In this document: piece by piece, positions 1 through 6,832 of the stretch
Layout: each line of letters begins with the position of its first letter
Numbering within the stretch: the first letter of the stretch is position 1
NCBI GenBank assembly: GCA_963717635.1
Contig: OY970347.1
Coordinates: forward strand, 248,001 to 312,000
Source: JALZKA01 sp963717635
GTDB taxonomy: Bacteria; Actinomycetota; Thermoleophilia; Solirubrobacterales; 70-9
DNA: 64,000 bases
Reading direction: 5' to 3'
Translations under genes and position numbers: made by a program
The notes under the pieces: generated by a model
Database searches by the model: none
What the model was told of the DNA's origin: nothing
Seen by the model: the letters and a program-made list of their open reading frames with translations, nothing else

Positions 1-359
1 ACAACGCGCGGGCGATCAACGCCCGCTCCGAGGAGCACGCCGGGGGCGCGGGCCGCGACGCCTACGACGCGGTCACGGCCCGTGCCGTCGGCCGGCTCGC
101 GACCCTGGCCGAGCTCGCCGCGCCGCTCCTGCGCGAGGGAGGGACGCTGGTCGCCTGGAAGGGCCGCCGCGACCCGGCGGAGGAGGCCCAGCTGGAGCGC
201 GCGGTGTCTGACCTGGCGATGGAGCCGCAGGCGATCCTCGACGTGGGGGAGAGCGCCGGGTACGAGCACCGCCACCTGCACGTGATCCGCAAGGCCGGCC
301 CCACGCCCGCCAACCTCCCGCGCCGGCCGGGCGTCGCGAAGAAGCGGCCCTACGGCTAG
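1..359 (+). CDS. rsmG: 16S rRNA (guanine-527 N7) methyltransferase RsmG, 3' end
   Basis: This is the C-terminal part of RsmG (GidB), the SAM-dependent enzyme that methylates G527 of 16S rRNA. The open frame enters from the left edge and runs to a TAG. Visible are the RsmG-like stretch DAVTARAV and the characteristic end PRRPGVAKKRPYG. The gene lies upstream of parA and parB, as in the origin-proximal block of many bacteria, although here an oppositely oriented gene sits in between. The stop shares the tetranucleotide CTAG with the stop of that opposite gene. The start is outside the window. Confidence 0.93.
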   Translation, partial: NARAINARSEEHAGGAGRDAYDAVTARAVGRLATLAELAAPLLREGGTLVAWKGRRDPAEEAQLERAVSDLAMEPQAILDVGESAGYEHRHLHVIRKAGPTPANLPRRPGVAKKRPYG

Positions 360-1543
360 TCCCGCGGGATGACGATCCGCGCCGCGGTCCCGTCTCCGGC
401 CCTCGAGACCGCCCGCACGGTGCAGCGGTACTTCGTGTCCGGGGTCAGGCCGCCGACCCTGATCGGCGAGCCCTGCGATCGCCGCAGCTCGAGGTCGCCG
501 CCGGCCCGGCAGAGCGCCTGGTAGCGCCGCACCGTGGAGCCTCGTGACTTGCTCTTCCGGAAGCTGATCCGACCCGTGAACTGCCCCTTTCGCTTGGCGC
601 GCAGGCGCGTGGGGCGAGTCGGCGTGATCCGAAAGCCCTCGATCTTCAGCTTCCGTTCGGAGAATGTCAGGCCCGCGACCTTGACGGTGACCGCCTCGCC
701 GCCGGGATCGGCGACCACCGACGAGGTGCCGCCCGAGGCCCCGGTCACGGTCACGCCTGGGCCGATCAGCGCCGAGGGGTTGTCGATCCCGTAGACCCTG
801 CTCAGAAAGAGCGCGGGGATCCGGATCATCGCATCGCCTTCGAAGATGGTCGTGCCGTTGGTCAGGAAGTGCTGGTTGGCAAGCCGCAGCAGCAGCCGCT
901 GGCCGCCCGTCACCGGGTCCTCCTCGATCTCCGGGGGGGTGCTCGAGAGGCCGATGTTCGTCGCCAGGTCCATCCCGTAGAACGATCCGCGCTCGGCCAC
1001 GTCGGTCCAGGTGGCGTAGTCGGTGACCTGGCCCGCGAGATAGGCCTCCCGTTGCGAGGCGGCCGTCTCCGGGCAGAACCAGGGGTCGGCGCTCGGGTCG
1101 CACTCGGCGTTGTCGGTGGCAAGCGCCGGGCTCGCCCCGACCGTGATCGAGTGGGCGACGCCGGAGTCGTCCCGGCTCACCTCTGCCTCGTCGCCACGGA
1201 TGTAGGCGACGCGCGGCACGACGCCGCCCAAGTTCCAGGTGATCACCCAGACCTGGCCGAGTGCGGACGCGCCGAGCTCGAGGGCGTCCGGTGAGGTCGT
1301 GTCGAGGATCGACCAGTCCATGCCCGAGGCCTCGCCGGGACCGCCGACGGTGGCAAAGGTGTCGATGTCGTAGATCGGATTGGCGGACGACAGGGCGGTC
1401 CCGTCGAGGGTCGCGGAGGTCACGCAGGGCGGCGCATCGCCGTCGATGCACCAACGCTCGTCGGCCAGCGCCGGCGCGCTCGCCCACAGCGCCAGGCCGC
1501 CGCCGGCAGCAACAATCGCCAGCGCCCTGAGTCCCCTTCGCAT
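356..1543 (-). CDS. Secreted protein of unknown function with a C-terminal fibronectin III-like end
   Basis: A 395-residue protein with a clear Sec signal peptide: basic start MRRGLRALAIVAAGG, a hydrophobic core, and a likely cut after APALA. The start ATG has a strong ribosome site (GGGGAGG, about 6 bases upstream). The mature N-terminus has paired cysteines (ERWCIDGDAPPCV). The last 60 residues contain GLTPDTKYRCTVRAV, the typical end of a fibronectin type III domain. The centre matches no family I recognise. It is inserted between rsmG and parA on the opposite strand, interrupting a normally co-directional block. An extracellular or surface role is inferred only from the signal peptide and the FN3-like end. 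Confidence 0.8.
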   Translation of the reverse strand: MRRGLRALAIVAAGGGLALWASAPALADERWCIDGDAPPCVTSATLDGTALSSANPIYDIDTFATVGGPGEASGMDWSILDTTSPDALELGASALGQVWVITWNLGGVVPRVAYIRGDEAEVSRDDSGVAHSITVGASPALATDNAECDPSADPWFCPETAASQREAYLAGQVTDYATWTDVAERGSFYGMDLATNIGLSSTPPEIEEDPVTGGQRLLLRLANQHFLTNGTTIFEGDAMIRIPALFLSRVYGIDNPSALIGPGVTVTGASGGTSSVVADPGGEAVTVKVAGLTFSERKLKIEGFRITPTRPTRLRAKRKGQFTGRISFRKSKSRGSTVRRYQALCRAGGDLELRRSQGSPIRVGGLTPDTKYRCTVRAVSRAGDGTAARIVIPRD

Positions 1544-1626
1544 CCCGATCCTCCCCGTTTGCGGTTCTTTCCGGCCGCCCCCGGCGGCGCGAAAAGCCTA
1601 TCGCCGGTGACGCCCGCGGTGCTCGC

Positions 1627-1632
1627 TAGGCT
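1627..1632 (+). promoter_or_regulatory. Candidate -10 box (TAGGCT) for parAB
   Basis: TAGGCT ends 7 bases before the G at 1640, the first base of the leader motif shared with gltD. The same hexamer precedes several other genes here at a similar distance. I see no good -35 match. It would place the transcription start at the first base of the conserved leader. Confidence 0.45.
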
Positions 1633-1639
1633 CGCCCGG

Positions 1640-1698
1640 GATCTGATGAGCGACGTAAGGCACGAAACCGTGTTTGCCTCCCTGGCAAGGGCTTGTTG
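1640..1698 (+). promoter_or_regulatory. Conserved leader with a short upstream ORF before parA
   Basis: This leader is 47/52 identical (through AAGGG) to the segment between gltB and gltD. It encodes a 17-codon ORF (ATG at 1646, peptide beginning MSDVRHETVF) whose TGA (1697-1699) shares its A with the parA ATG. A small hairpin, TTGCC (1674-1678) with GGCAA (1684-1688) around a 5-base loop, overlaps the AAGGG (1687-1691) that serves as the parA ribosome site. In the gltD copy the stem changes only from G-C to G-U. This suggests translational coupling or an RNA regulatory element. Confidence 0.6.
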
Positions 1699-2529
1699 AT
1701 GGGTGCCGTTTACGCGATCGCGAACCAAAAGGGCGGCGTGGGGAAGACCACGACGGCCGTGAACGTCGCCTCGTGCGTGGCCGGGCAGGGCAACCAGGTG
1801 CTGCTGGTGGACCTCGACCAGCAGGCCAACGCGACGACGTCGCTCGGCCTCGACCGTGATGCAACGCCCTCCTCGTATGACTGCCTGATCGGCTCGAGCT
1901 CGGTTGCCGAAGCGGCCCGGCCGGCCGGGCCCGACAACCTCTGGGTCGTCCCAGCCAGTCGCGACCTCGCCGGCGCCTCGGTCGAGCTGCCGCGGCTCGA
2001 GAACATGGAGGCCCGGCTTCGCGACGGGCTCGGCCCGGTTCGCGAGCGGTTCGCGCTGACCCTGCTCGATTGCCCACCGTCGCTTGGCCCGGTCACGGTC
2101 AACGCGCTCGCCGCCGCGGATCGGGTCGTGATTCCGGTTCAGGCCGAGTATCTGGCGCTCGAGGGGCTCGTCCAGTTCCTCGAAACCCTGGAGCTGGTCC
2201 GCAGGGAGCTGAACCCGGCGCTGGTTCTGACCGGAGTGGTGATCACCATGCACGACGAGAGGACTCGCCTCGCCAACGACGTGGAGGCCGAATTGAGAAC
2301 GCATTTTCCCGAGCTGGTGTTCGACACGGTGATTCCGAGGAGCGTCCGCATCGCCGAGGCCCCGAGCTTCGGGCTGCCGATCACGGCCCACGCGCCGAGC
2401 TCGCGCGGATCGCGGGCCTACCAGGAGCTGGCTCGCGAGCTGGCGGCGCGGGAAGAGGCCGAACGGGTCCGGGTCGAGCGGGTCGAGGACGCCGCCACCA
2501 CCGGACCCCTGATGGAGGTGACCGGATGA
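1699..2529 (+). CDS. parA: Chromosome-partitioning ATPase ParA (Soj)
   Basis: ParA is the Walker-type ATPase that, with ParB and parS sites, segregates replicated origins. The 276-residue protein starts with the deviant Walker A motif KGGVGKTT, including the signature lysine at about residue 11. LLVDLDQQANAT and LLDCPPSLG follow, then the ParA-typical GVVITMHDERTRL and the late VIPRSVRIAEAPSFG. I chose the ATG at 1699; a TTG at 1693 would add two residues. The gene overlaps parB by 4 bases (ATGA), so the two are co-translated. The short upstream ORF ends exactly at this start and may control its translation. Confidence 0.97.
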   Translation: MGAVYAIANQKGGVGKTTTAVNVASCVAGQGNQVLLVDLDQQANATTSLGLDRDATPSSYDCLIGSSSVAEAARPAGPDNLWVVPASRDLAGASVELPRLENMEARLRDGLGPVRERFALTLLDCPPSLGPVTVNALAAADRVVIPVQAEYLALEGLVQFLETLELVRRELNPALVLTGVVITMHDERTRLANDVEAELRTHFPELVFDTVIPRSVRIAEAPSFGLPITAHAPSSRGSRAYQELARELAAREEAERVRVERVEDAATTGPLMEVTG

Positions 2530-3410
2530 GCGACGGCACTCAGAACAAGCGCGGCATGGGGAGGGGGCTGGCGGCGATCCTGCCGCAGCCCGGCGACATC
2601 TCGGAGCCGGCCCTGCGCCACGTGCCCCTGCAGCTCGTGGTCCCGAATCCCGCCCAGCCACGCCGCCGCTTCGACGCGGAGTCGATCTCGGCGCTGGCCG
2701 ACTCGCTGCGCAGCGCCGGCGTGATCCAGCCGCTGATCGTGCGCCCGTTGACCGACGGCCGCTACGAGATCATCGCGGGCGAGCGCCGCTGGCGGGCGGC
2801 CAGCGAGGCCGGGCTCGAGACGATCCCCGTCCTCCTCCGCAACGAGGAGGAGGGCGAGCGCCTCCAGACCGCGCTGATCGAGAACGTCGCGCGCGAGCAG
2901 CTCAACCCCGTGGACGAGGCCCGCGCCTGCGCGACGCTGGTCGAGGACCTCGGCGTCACCAAGGAGGAGCTCGGCAAGCGCCTCGGGCGCAGCCGTGCAG
3001 CGCTCTCCAACCTGATCCGCATCCTCGACCTCCCCGACGAGGCGCTCACCCTGTTGGAGACCGGGGAGCTCAGCGAGGGGCACGGCCGCGCGATCCTGAT
3101 CGCGAAGTCGGCCGACGCGCGCCGCACCTTGGCGCGCGACGCCGCCCGCGGCGGGTGGTCGGTCCGCGAGACCGAGCGCCGCGCCAACGCCGGCGGCTCC
3201 GGCCGTCCGAAGCTGAAGGCCGCACCCGACCCGGACCTGGTCGAGGCGCTGACCAAGGCCGAGGAGGCGCTCGAGTCCGCCCTTGGTCACGGCGTCCGCG
3301 TTCGCGCCACCGGCAAGCAGGGGTCGCTGCGGGCGGAGATGCGGTTCGACGGCCTCGACGACCTGCTCGAGTTCGCCCAGGCCAGCGCCGACGAGCGCCG
3401 GGGCGCCTAG
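2526..3410 (+). CDS. parB: Chromosome-partitioning protein ParB (Spo0J)
   Basis: ParB is the parS-binding CTPase clamp that loads at the origin and stimulates ParA. The 294-residue protein opens with GMGRGLAAILP and NPAQPRRRFD. It then carries the ParB/Srx CTP-binding motifs GERRWRA and TALIENVARE. The helix-turn-helix is near LGKRLGRSRAALSNLIRIL, and a C-terminal dimerisation segment ends the protein. The start ATG lies inside the parA stop (ATGA). I saw no canonical parS 16-mer in the window. The stop overlaps the stop of the opposing VOC gene through a shared CTAG. Confidence 0.97.
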   Translation: MSDGTQNKRGMGRGLAAILPQPGDISEPALRHVPLQLVVPNPAQPRRRFDAESISALADSLRSAGVIQPLIVRPLTDGRYEIIAGERRWRAASEAGLETIPVLLRNEEEGERLQTALIENVAREQLNPVDEARACATLVEDLGVTKEELGKRLGRSRAALSNLIRILDLPDEALTLLETGELSEGHGRAILIAKSADARRTLARDAARGGWSVRETERRANAGGSGRPKLKAAPDPDLVEALTKAEEALESALGHGVRVRATGKQGSLRAEMRFDGLDDLLEFAQASADERRGA

Positions 3411-3811
3411 GCGGGCCAGAGGTCCGAGTCGGCGACCTCGAGCAGGTTGCCGGCCGGGTCCTTGAAGTAAAACGAGCGCTTGCCCGCGGACCACTCATGG
3501 TCGTGGCTGATCTCGACGCCGCGGCTCGCGACCCGGCGGCGGACGGCGTCGTAGCGCCCCGGCTCGGCGACCAGGCATACGTGCCCGCGCCCCTCCGCTC
3601 CGTGCTCGGCAATGGGGCCGTCGCGCCCGGCCACCAGGTCGCGGTCGAAGAGCAGCAGCACGCCGGGGCCGAGGCGGTAGGCCGTGCCGTCATCCCAACC
3701 GGCCACGCGCCGCAGGCCAAGCGTCTCGTCGTAGAAGCGCAGCGTCTCCTCGCGGATCGCATGCGGGTAATAGAGGGAGGTCTCGAGGACCCCTCCGACG
3801 CCATCCATCAC
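3407..3811 (-). CDS. VOC/glyoxalase-superfamily metal-binding protein
   Basis: A protein of about 134 residues with the paired beta-alpha-beta-beta-beta modules of the vicinal-oxygen-chelate superfamily. Visible are TLRFYDETLGLRR in module 1, GHVCLVAEP in the middle and YFKDPAGNLLEVAD at the end, where the last Glu is the usual metal ligand. The family includes glyoxalase I, extradiol dioxygenases and fosfomycin/bleomycin resistance proteins; the substrate cannot be told here. It follows pdxH and overlaps its stop: GTG at 3811 or ATG at 3808, with the pdxH TGA at 3808-3810. The two are probably co-transcribed. Confidence 0.85.
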   Translation of the reverse strand: MMDGVGGVLETSLYYPHAIREETLRFYDETLGLRRVAGWDDGTAYRLGPGVLLLFDRDLVAGRDGPIAEHGAEGRGHVCLVAEPGRYDAVRRRVASRGVEISHDHEWSAGKRSFYFKDPAGNLLEVADSDLWPA

Positions 3812-4425
3812 GGCGCCAGTCGCTCGATCAGCCAGCCGTCCCCTTCGCGCCGGTAGGTGAACCGGTCGTGCAGGCGCCCCACCTGCCCCTGCCAGAACTC
3901 GACCTGGTCATGGTCGAGGACGTAGCCACCCCAATGCGGCGGCCGGGGGACCTCGCCCTCGCCGAAGCGCTCGGCCACCTCGCGCAGCCGAGCGTCCAGC
4001 TCTGAGCGGTCGCGAAGCGGCCGGCTCTGCGGCGAGGCCCAGGCGCCGAGCTGCGAGTCGCGCGGGCGGGTCGCGAAGTAGGCGTCGGACTCGGCGTCGG
4101 ACAGCCGCCCGACGGCACCGCGGATCCGGACCTGGCGGTCGAGCTCGCGCCAGTAGACGACCAGCGCGGCGCGGGGAATCGCGCCGAGCTGCTCGGCCTT
4201 GGCGGACTCGTGGTTGGTGAAGAAGCGGAAACCGTCCGGCCCGAAGCCCTTGAGCAGGACCATCCGGGCGTCGGGCGCGCCGTCTGAGTCGACGGTCGCG
4301 AGGGTCATCGCGTCGGGCAGCGGCACCTCCGCCTCGGCGGCCTCCCACCAGGCCGCGAACTGCGCGATCGGGTCCGGGGCGAGCATCGCCCGGTCGAGCG
4401 GCGGCATGTCGGGACGGCGCGGCAC
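3808..4425 (-). CDS. pdxH: Pyridoxamine 5'-phosphate oxidase
   Basis: PdxH is the FMN enzyme that oxidises pyridoxine/pyridoxamine 5'-phosphate to pyridoxal 5'-phosphate in B6 synthesis and salvage. The 205-residue length matches the family. Motifs in order are DAMTLATVDSDGAPDARMVLLKG (split here as DAMTLATVDSDG and ARMVLLKG), FFTNHESAKAEQL, VRIRGAVGRL, and the C-terminal signature VEFWQGQVGRLHDR ending ERLAP. It is upstream of, and overlaps, the VOC gene. The PLP-dependent aminotransferase at 7.8-9.2 kb is one local user of the cofactor. Confidence 0.95.
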   Translation of the reverse strand: MPRRPDMPPLDRAMLAPDPIAQFAAWWEAAEAEVPLPDAMTLATVDSDGAPDARMVLLKGFGPDGFRFFTNHESAKAEQLGAIPRAALVVYWRELDRQVRIRGAVGRLSDAESDAYFATRPRDSQLGAWASPQSRPLRDRSELDARLREVAERFGEGEVPRPPHWGGYVLDHDQVEFWQGQVGRLHDRFTYRREGDGWLIERLAP

Positions 4426-4449
4426 CCCCTCATTAAACTGCCCTGCCGC

Positions 4450-4523
<74 letters not shown>

Positions 4524-4538
4524 CTTCTCCGCGCGCTG

Positions 4539-4544
4539 TAGGCT
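4539..4544 (+). promoter_or_regulatory. Candidate -10 box (TAGGCT), near-leaderless
   Basis: TAGGCT lies 9 bases before the ATG at 4554. It would give a leader of about 2 bases, and no ribosome site precedes the start. It falls just after the tRNA. Confidence 0.45.
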
Positions 4545-4553
4545 GCGCCGCCG

Positions 4554-4985
4554 ATGAAGACGGTCCGCGTCGAAAAGGACTTCTCCGCGCCGCCCGAGCG
4601 GGTCTACGCCTACCTCTCCGAGCACGACAACCTCAGCGTGCTCCTCGCGCCGGCCCGGGTCGAGCATCTAAAGGACGGCGAGACGGATCGCAGCGGCGTC
4701 GGCTCGGTTCGCAGGATCAGCTTTTGGGGCGCCCTGCCGTTCGAGGAGACGGTCACCGTCGCCGTGCCGAACGATCGCATCGAGTACGAGATCACCAAGG
4801 GCAGCCCGATGCGCGACCACCACGGCACGCTCGAGTTCACGCCGACGGGCGCCGGCGGCACCCACGTCGACTACACGATCACCCTCGATTCGGCCGTCCC
4901 CGGCCTCGCCGCCGGGGTCGCGATCCAGCTCCGTCGCTCGATCGCCAAGGGCCTGGCCCGGGCGGACGAGGCGACAAGCGGCTGA
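4554..4985 (+). CDS. SRPBCC-family (START/polyketide-cyclase-like) protein
   Basis: A 143-residue soluble protein that begins MKTVRVEKDFSAPPERVYAYLSE, here seen as the typical first strand plus helix of the SRPBCC ligand-binding fold. It continues through VPNDRIEYEI, a GGTHVDYTITLD strand, and a long final helix. The fold makes a hydrophobic pocket and occurs in lipid-binding proteins, cyclases and CoxG-like proteins, so no specific function can be assigned. The predicted start is supported by a -10-like hexamer 9 bases upstream. Confidence 0.8.
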   Translation: MKTVRVEKDFSAPPERVYAYLSEHDNLSVLLAPARVEHLKDGETDRSGVGSVRRISFWGALPFEETVTVAVPNDRIEYEITKGSPMRDHHGTLEFTPTGAGGTHVDYTITLDSAVPGLAAGVAIQLRRSIAKGLARADEATSG

Positions 4986-5077
4986 GCCTCGCAGCTCCCA
5001 GGCACGGCGCCAGGCGCCGAGAGCCGCCCCGAACCCGCACCTATACTCCGAAGCGTGAGCCTGCCGGGAGCCAGATA

Positions 5078-5581
5078 GTGCAGCGGATGCAGATTTACGG
5101 CGTCAGCTTCGACATGGTCGGCAAGCAGCCGATCGTCCTGCTGAAGACGAGCGAGAGCAACCGCTTCCTGCCGATCTGGATCGGCCACCCGGAGGCCGCC
5201 GCGATCCTGATGCGCCTCCAGGGCGCCTCGACCCCGCGGCCGATGACGCACGACCTGCTGATGGATCTGCTCGAGCAGCTCGACGCCAAATGCGAGCGGG
5301 TCTCGGTCACCGAGCTTCGCGACAACACCTTCTACGCCTCGATCACGATCTCGGTCAACGGCTCGGAGATCGAGATCGACTCGCGCCCCTCCGACGCGAT
5401 CGCGCTCGCCGTGCGCTGCCAGGCGCCGATCTTCGCCGCCGACGACGTGATCGAAGAGTCCTCGATCGAGTTCGAGCACGAGGTCGAGGATCAGGACGAG
5501 GTCGTCGAGAAGTTCAAGGACTTCCTCGACCAGGTGACGCCCGAGGACTTCGCCAACGGCGAAGGGGAGGAAGAGACTTAG
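5078..5581 (+). CDS. Bifunctional nuclease (BFN, DUF151) family protein
   Basis: A protein of about 167 residues whose first 130 residues match the bifunctional nuclease domain: MQIYGVSFDMVGKQPIVLLK, then LPIWIGHPEAAAI, TFYASITI, and IDSRPSDAIALAVR with the conserved SRPSDA. Family members have been reported to have RNase and DNase activity, and actinobacteria usually have one. An acidic tail follows (EFEHEVEDQDEVVEKF). The GTG at 5078 is preferred because GGGAG lies about 8 bases upstream; the ATG at 5087 is the alternative. Confidence 0.9.
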   Translation: MQRMQIYGVSFDMVGKQPIVLLKTSESNRFLPIWIGHPEAAAILMRLQGASTPRPMTHDLLMDLLEQLDAKCERVSVTELRDNTFYASITISVNGSEIEIDSRPSDAIALAVRCQAPIFAADDVIEESSIEFEHEVEDQDEVVEKFKDFLDQVTPEDFANGEGEEET

Positions 5582-5603
5582 CTGGCCTGGCGCTGCCTCG
5601 CGC

Positions 5604-6137
5604 CTAACCCATCGGAAAGTCGATCCCAAACCGCTCGCAGATCGCCGGCGTTTGCTCGGGATCGAACTCAAGCCCGTACTTGGCGCCGAGCGGCCCGATC
5701 TTCTCAGGACTGAAGTCCGGCTGCCCCATCAGCGTCCCGAGCTCGTCGAAGAAGTGCTCGAAGCCGCCGGGCGAGATGATTTCGAGGATCCGGCAGTCTG
5801 AGTCGCCGTCGTTCCAGAAGGTGTGCCACTGGTCGCGCGGCTTGAACACGAAATCGCCGGTCTCCGCGTAGACCGCCTCATCGCCCAGCAGCGCCCCCAT
5901 GCGGCCCGTGAGGACGAAGCTGTACTCGTCCTCGCGGGTGTGCTTGTGAAGCGGCGCCGCAAGCGCCTTCGGCGGCATCGGATGCTCGACCAGCGAGAAC
6001 CCGCCGCCGGTCTCCTCGGTCCAGGCCATCATCCGCGCACCGATTGTCATCAGCTCTGCGTACTTGCCACCGTCCGGTGGGATCAGGCGCGGGCCCTGGG
6101 TGTGGTCGTAACGGCGGAGAGCGGTGCTGGATTCCAT
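5604..6137 (-). CDS. Cupin-domain protein
   Basis: A 177-residue protein with one cupin barrel: motif 1 around APLHKHTREDEYSFVLTG (two His and a Glu as metal ligands), then motif 2 around FKPRDQWHTFWNDG. It probably binds a divalent metal; the substrate is unknown. I chose the ATG at 6137 because GAGGGGG precedes it, although the frame stays open to 6185. It is divergent from a TetR repressor and has its own sigma-70-like promoter with an inverted repeat just downstream, so it is probably the repressor's target. Confidence 0.85.
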   Translation of the reverse strand: MESSTALRRYDHTQGPRLIPPDGGKYAELMTIGARMMAWTEETGGGFSLVEHPMPPKALAAPLHKHTREDEYSFVLTGRMGALLGDEAVYAETGDFVFKPRDQWHTFWNDGDSDCRILEIISPGGFEHFFDELGTLMGQPDFSPEKIGPLGAKYGLEFDPEQTPAICERFGIDFPMG

Positions 6138-6155
6138 GGTTACCCCCTCGAGTAA

Positions 6156-6166
6156 GTTCATTGAAC
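6156..6166. promoter_or_regulatory. Candidate TetR operator (GTTCA-T-TGAAC)
   Basis: A perfect 5-bp inverted repeat around one base lies about 15 bp downstream of the cupin -10 box. A second TTGAAC occurs at 6217-6222, just before the tetR start. Together they are plausible sites for the neighbouring repressor to block both divergent genes. Confidence 0.5.
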
Positions 6167-6180
6167 AGAGCTGTATTGCG

Positions 6181-6210
6181 AACATACCATACGTCCCGCC
6201 GATCTGTCAA
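6181..6210 (-). promoter_or_regulatory. Promoter of the cupin gene (TTGACA-N18-TATGTT)
   Basis: On the minus strand, TTGACA (6210-6205) and TATGTT (6186-6181) are separated by 18 bases, a near-consensus sigma-70 promoter. It directs transcription into the cupin gene and overlaps the upstream region of the tetR gene. Confidence 0.7.
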
Positions 6211-6226
6211 GATTGATTGAACACCC

Positions 6227-6832
6227 ATGCCTATCGAAAGCAAGCCACGCCCATATCGAAAGCGCCGCCGCGCCGAGTCCGAGGCCGAGACTCGCCTGCG
6301 GATCGCCGAGGCCGCGATGAAGCTCCACGGCACCATCGGCCCGGCGCGAACGACGATCAGCGCGGTGGCGGCGAAGGCAGGAGTCCAGCGGGCAACCGTC
6401 TACCGGCACTTCCCCGACGAGGAGACCCTGTTCGGCGCCTGCTCGGCCCATTGGATCTTGCTGCACCCGCCGCCGGACCCCGGCGCCTGGTCGGAAATCA
6501 CCGACCCGGACGAGCGCCTGCGGGCCGGTCTCGCCGATCTTTATGAGTGGTACGGGTCGGACACGCAGATGTTCGTGAACACCCGCCGCGACGCGGCGCT
6601 GGTGCCGGCGATGGCGGGCCCGGTCAAGCGGGTGAGCGCCGGGATGGCGGCGATGGTCGAGACGCTGATGGGGGGGCGGCGCGAGCGCGGCCACCGGCGC
6701 CGGCGATATCTCGGGGCGATCCAGCATGCGACGGCCTTTGGCACCTGGTACTCGCTCACGCGGGAGGGCGGCCTCTCCGACGATGAGGCGGTCGAGCTGA
6801 TGCTGGCGACGGTGGCCGCCGCCGGGCGCTAG
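6227..6832 (+). CDS. TetR/AcrR-family transcriptional regulator
   Basis: A 201-residue regulator. The N-terminal helix-turn-helix runs about residues 20-65: ETRLRIAEAAMKLHG, then TISAVAAKAGVQRATVYRHF, the classic TetR recognition helix ending YRHFPDEETL. The C-terminal ligand-binding domain is not diagnostic. It is divergent from the cupin gene across an 89-base spacer that holds the promoter and inverted repeat, so self-regulation and control of the cupin are likely. Its TAG stop overlaps the ddl stop (CTAG). Confidence 0.9.
   Translation: MPIESKPRPYRKRRRAESEAETRLRIAEAAMKLHGTIGPARTTISAVAAKAGVQRATVYRHFPDEETLFGACSAHWILLHPPPDPGAWSEITDPDERLRAGLADLYEWYGSDTQMFVNTRRDAALVPAMAGPVKRVSAGMAAMVETLMGGRRERGHRRRRYLGAIQHATAFGTWYSLTREGGLSDDEAVELMLATVAAAGR

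Noticed and set aside
1560..3410. parS sites near parAB
   Set aside because: No sequence close to the 16-base TGTTTCACGTGAAACA consensus was found here or elsewhere in the window.
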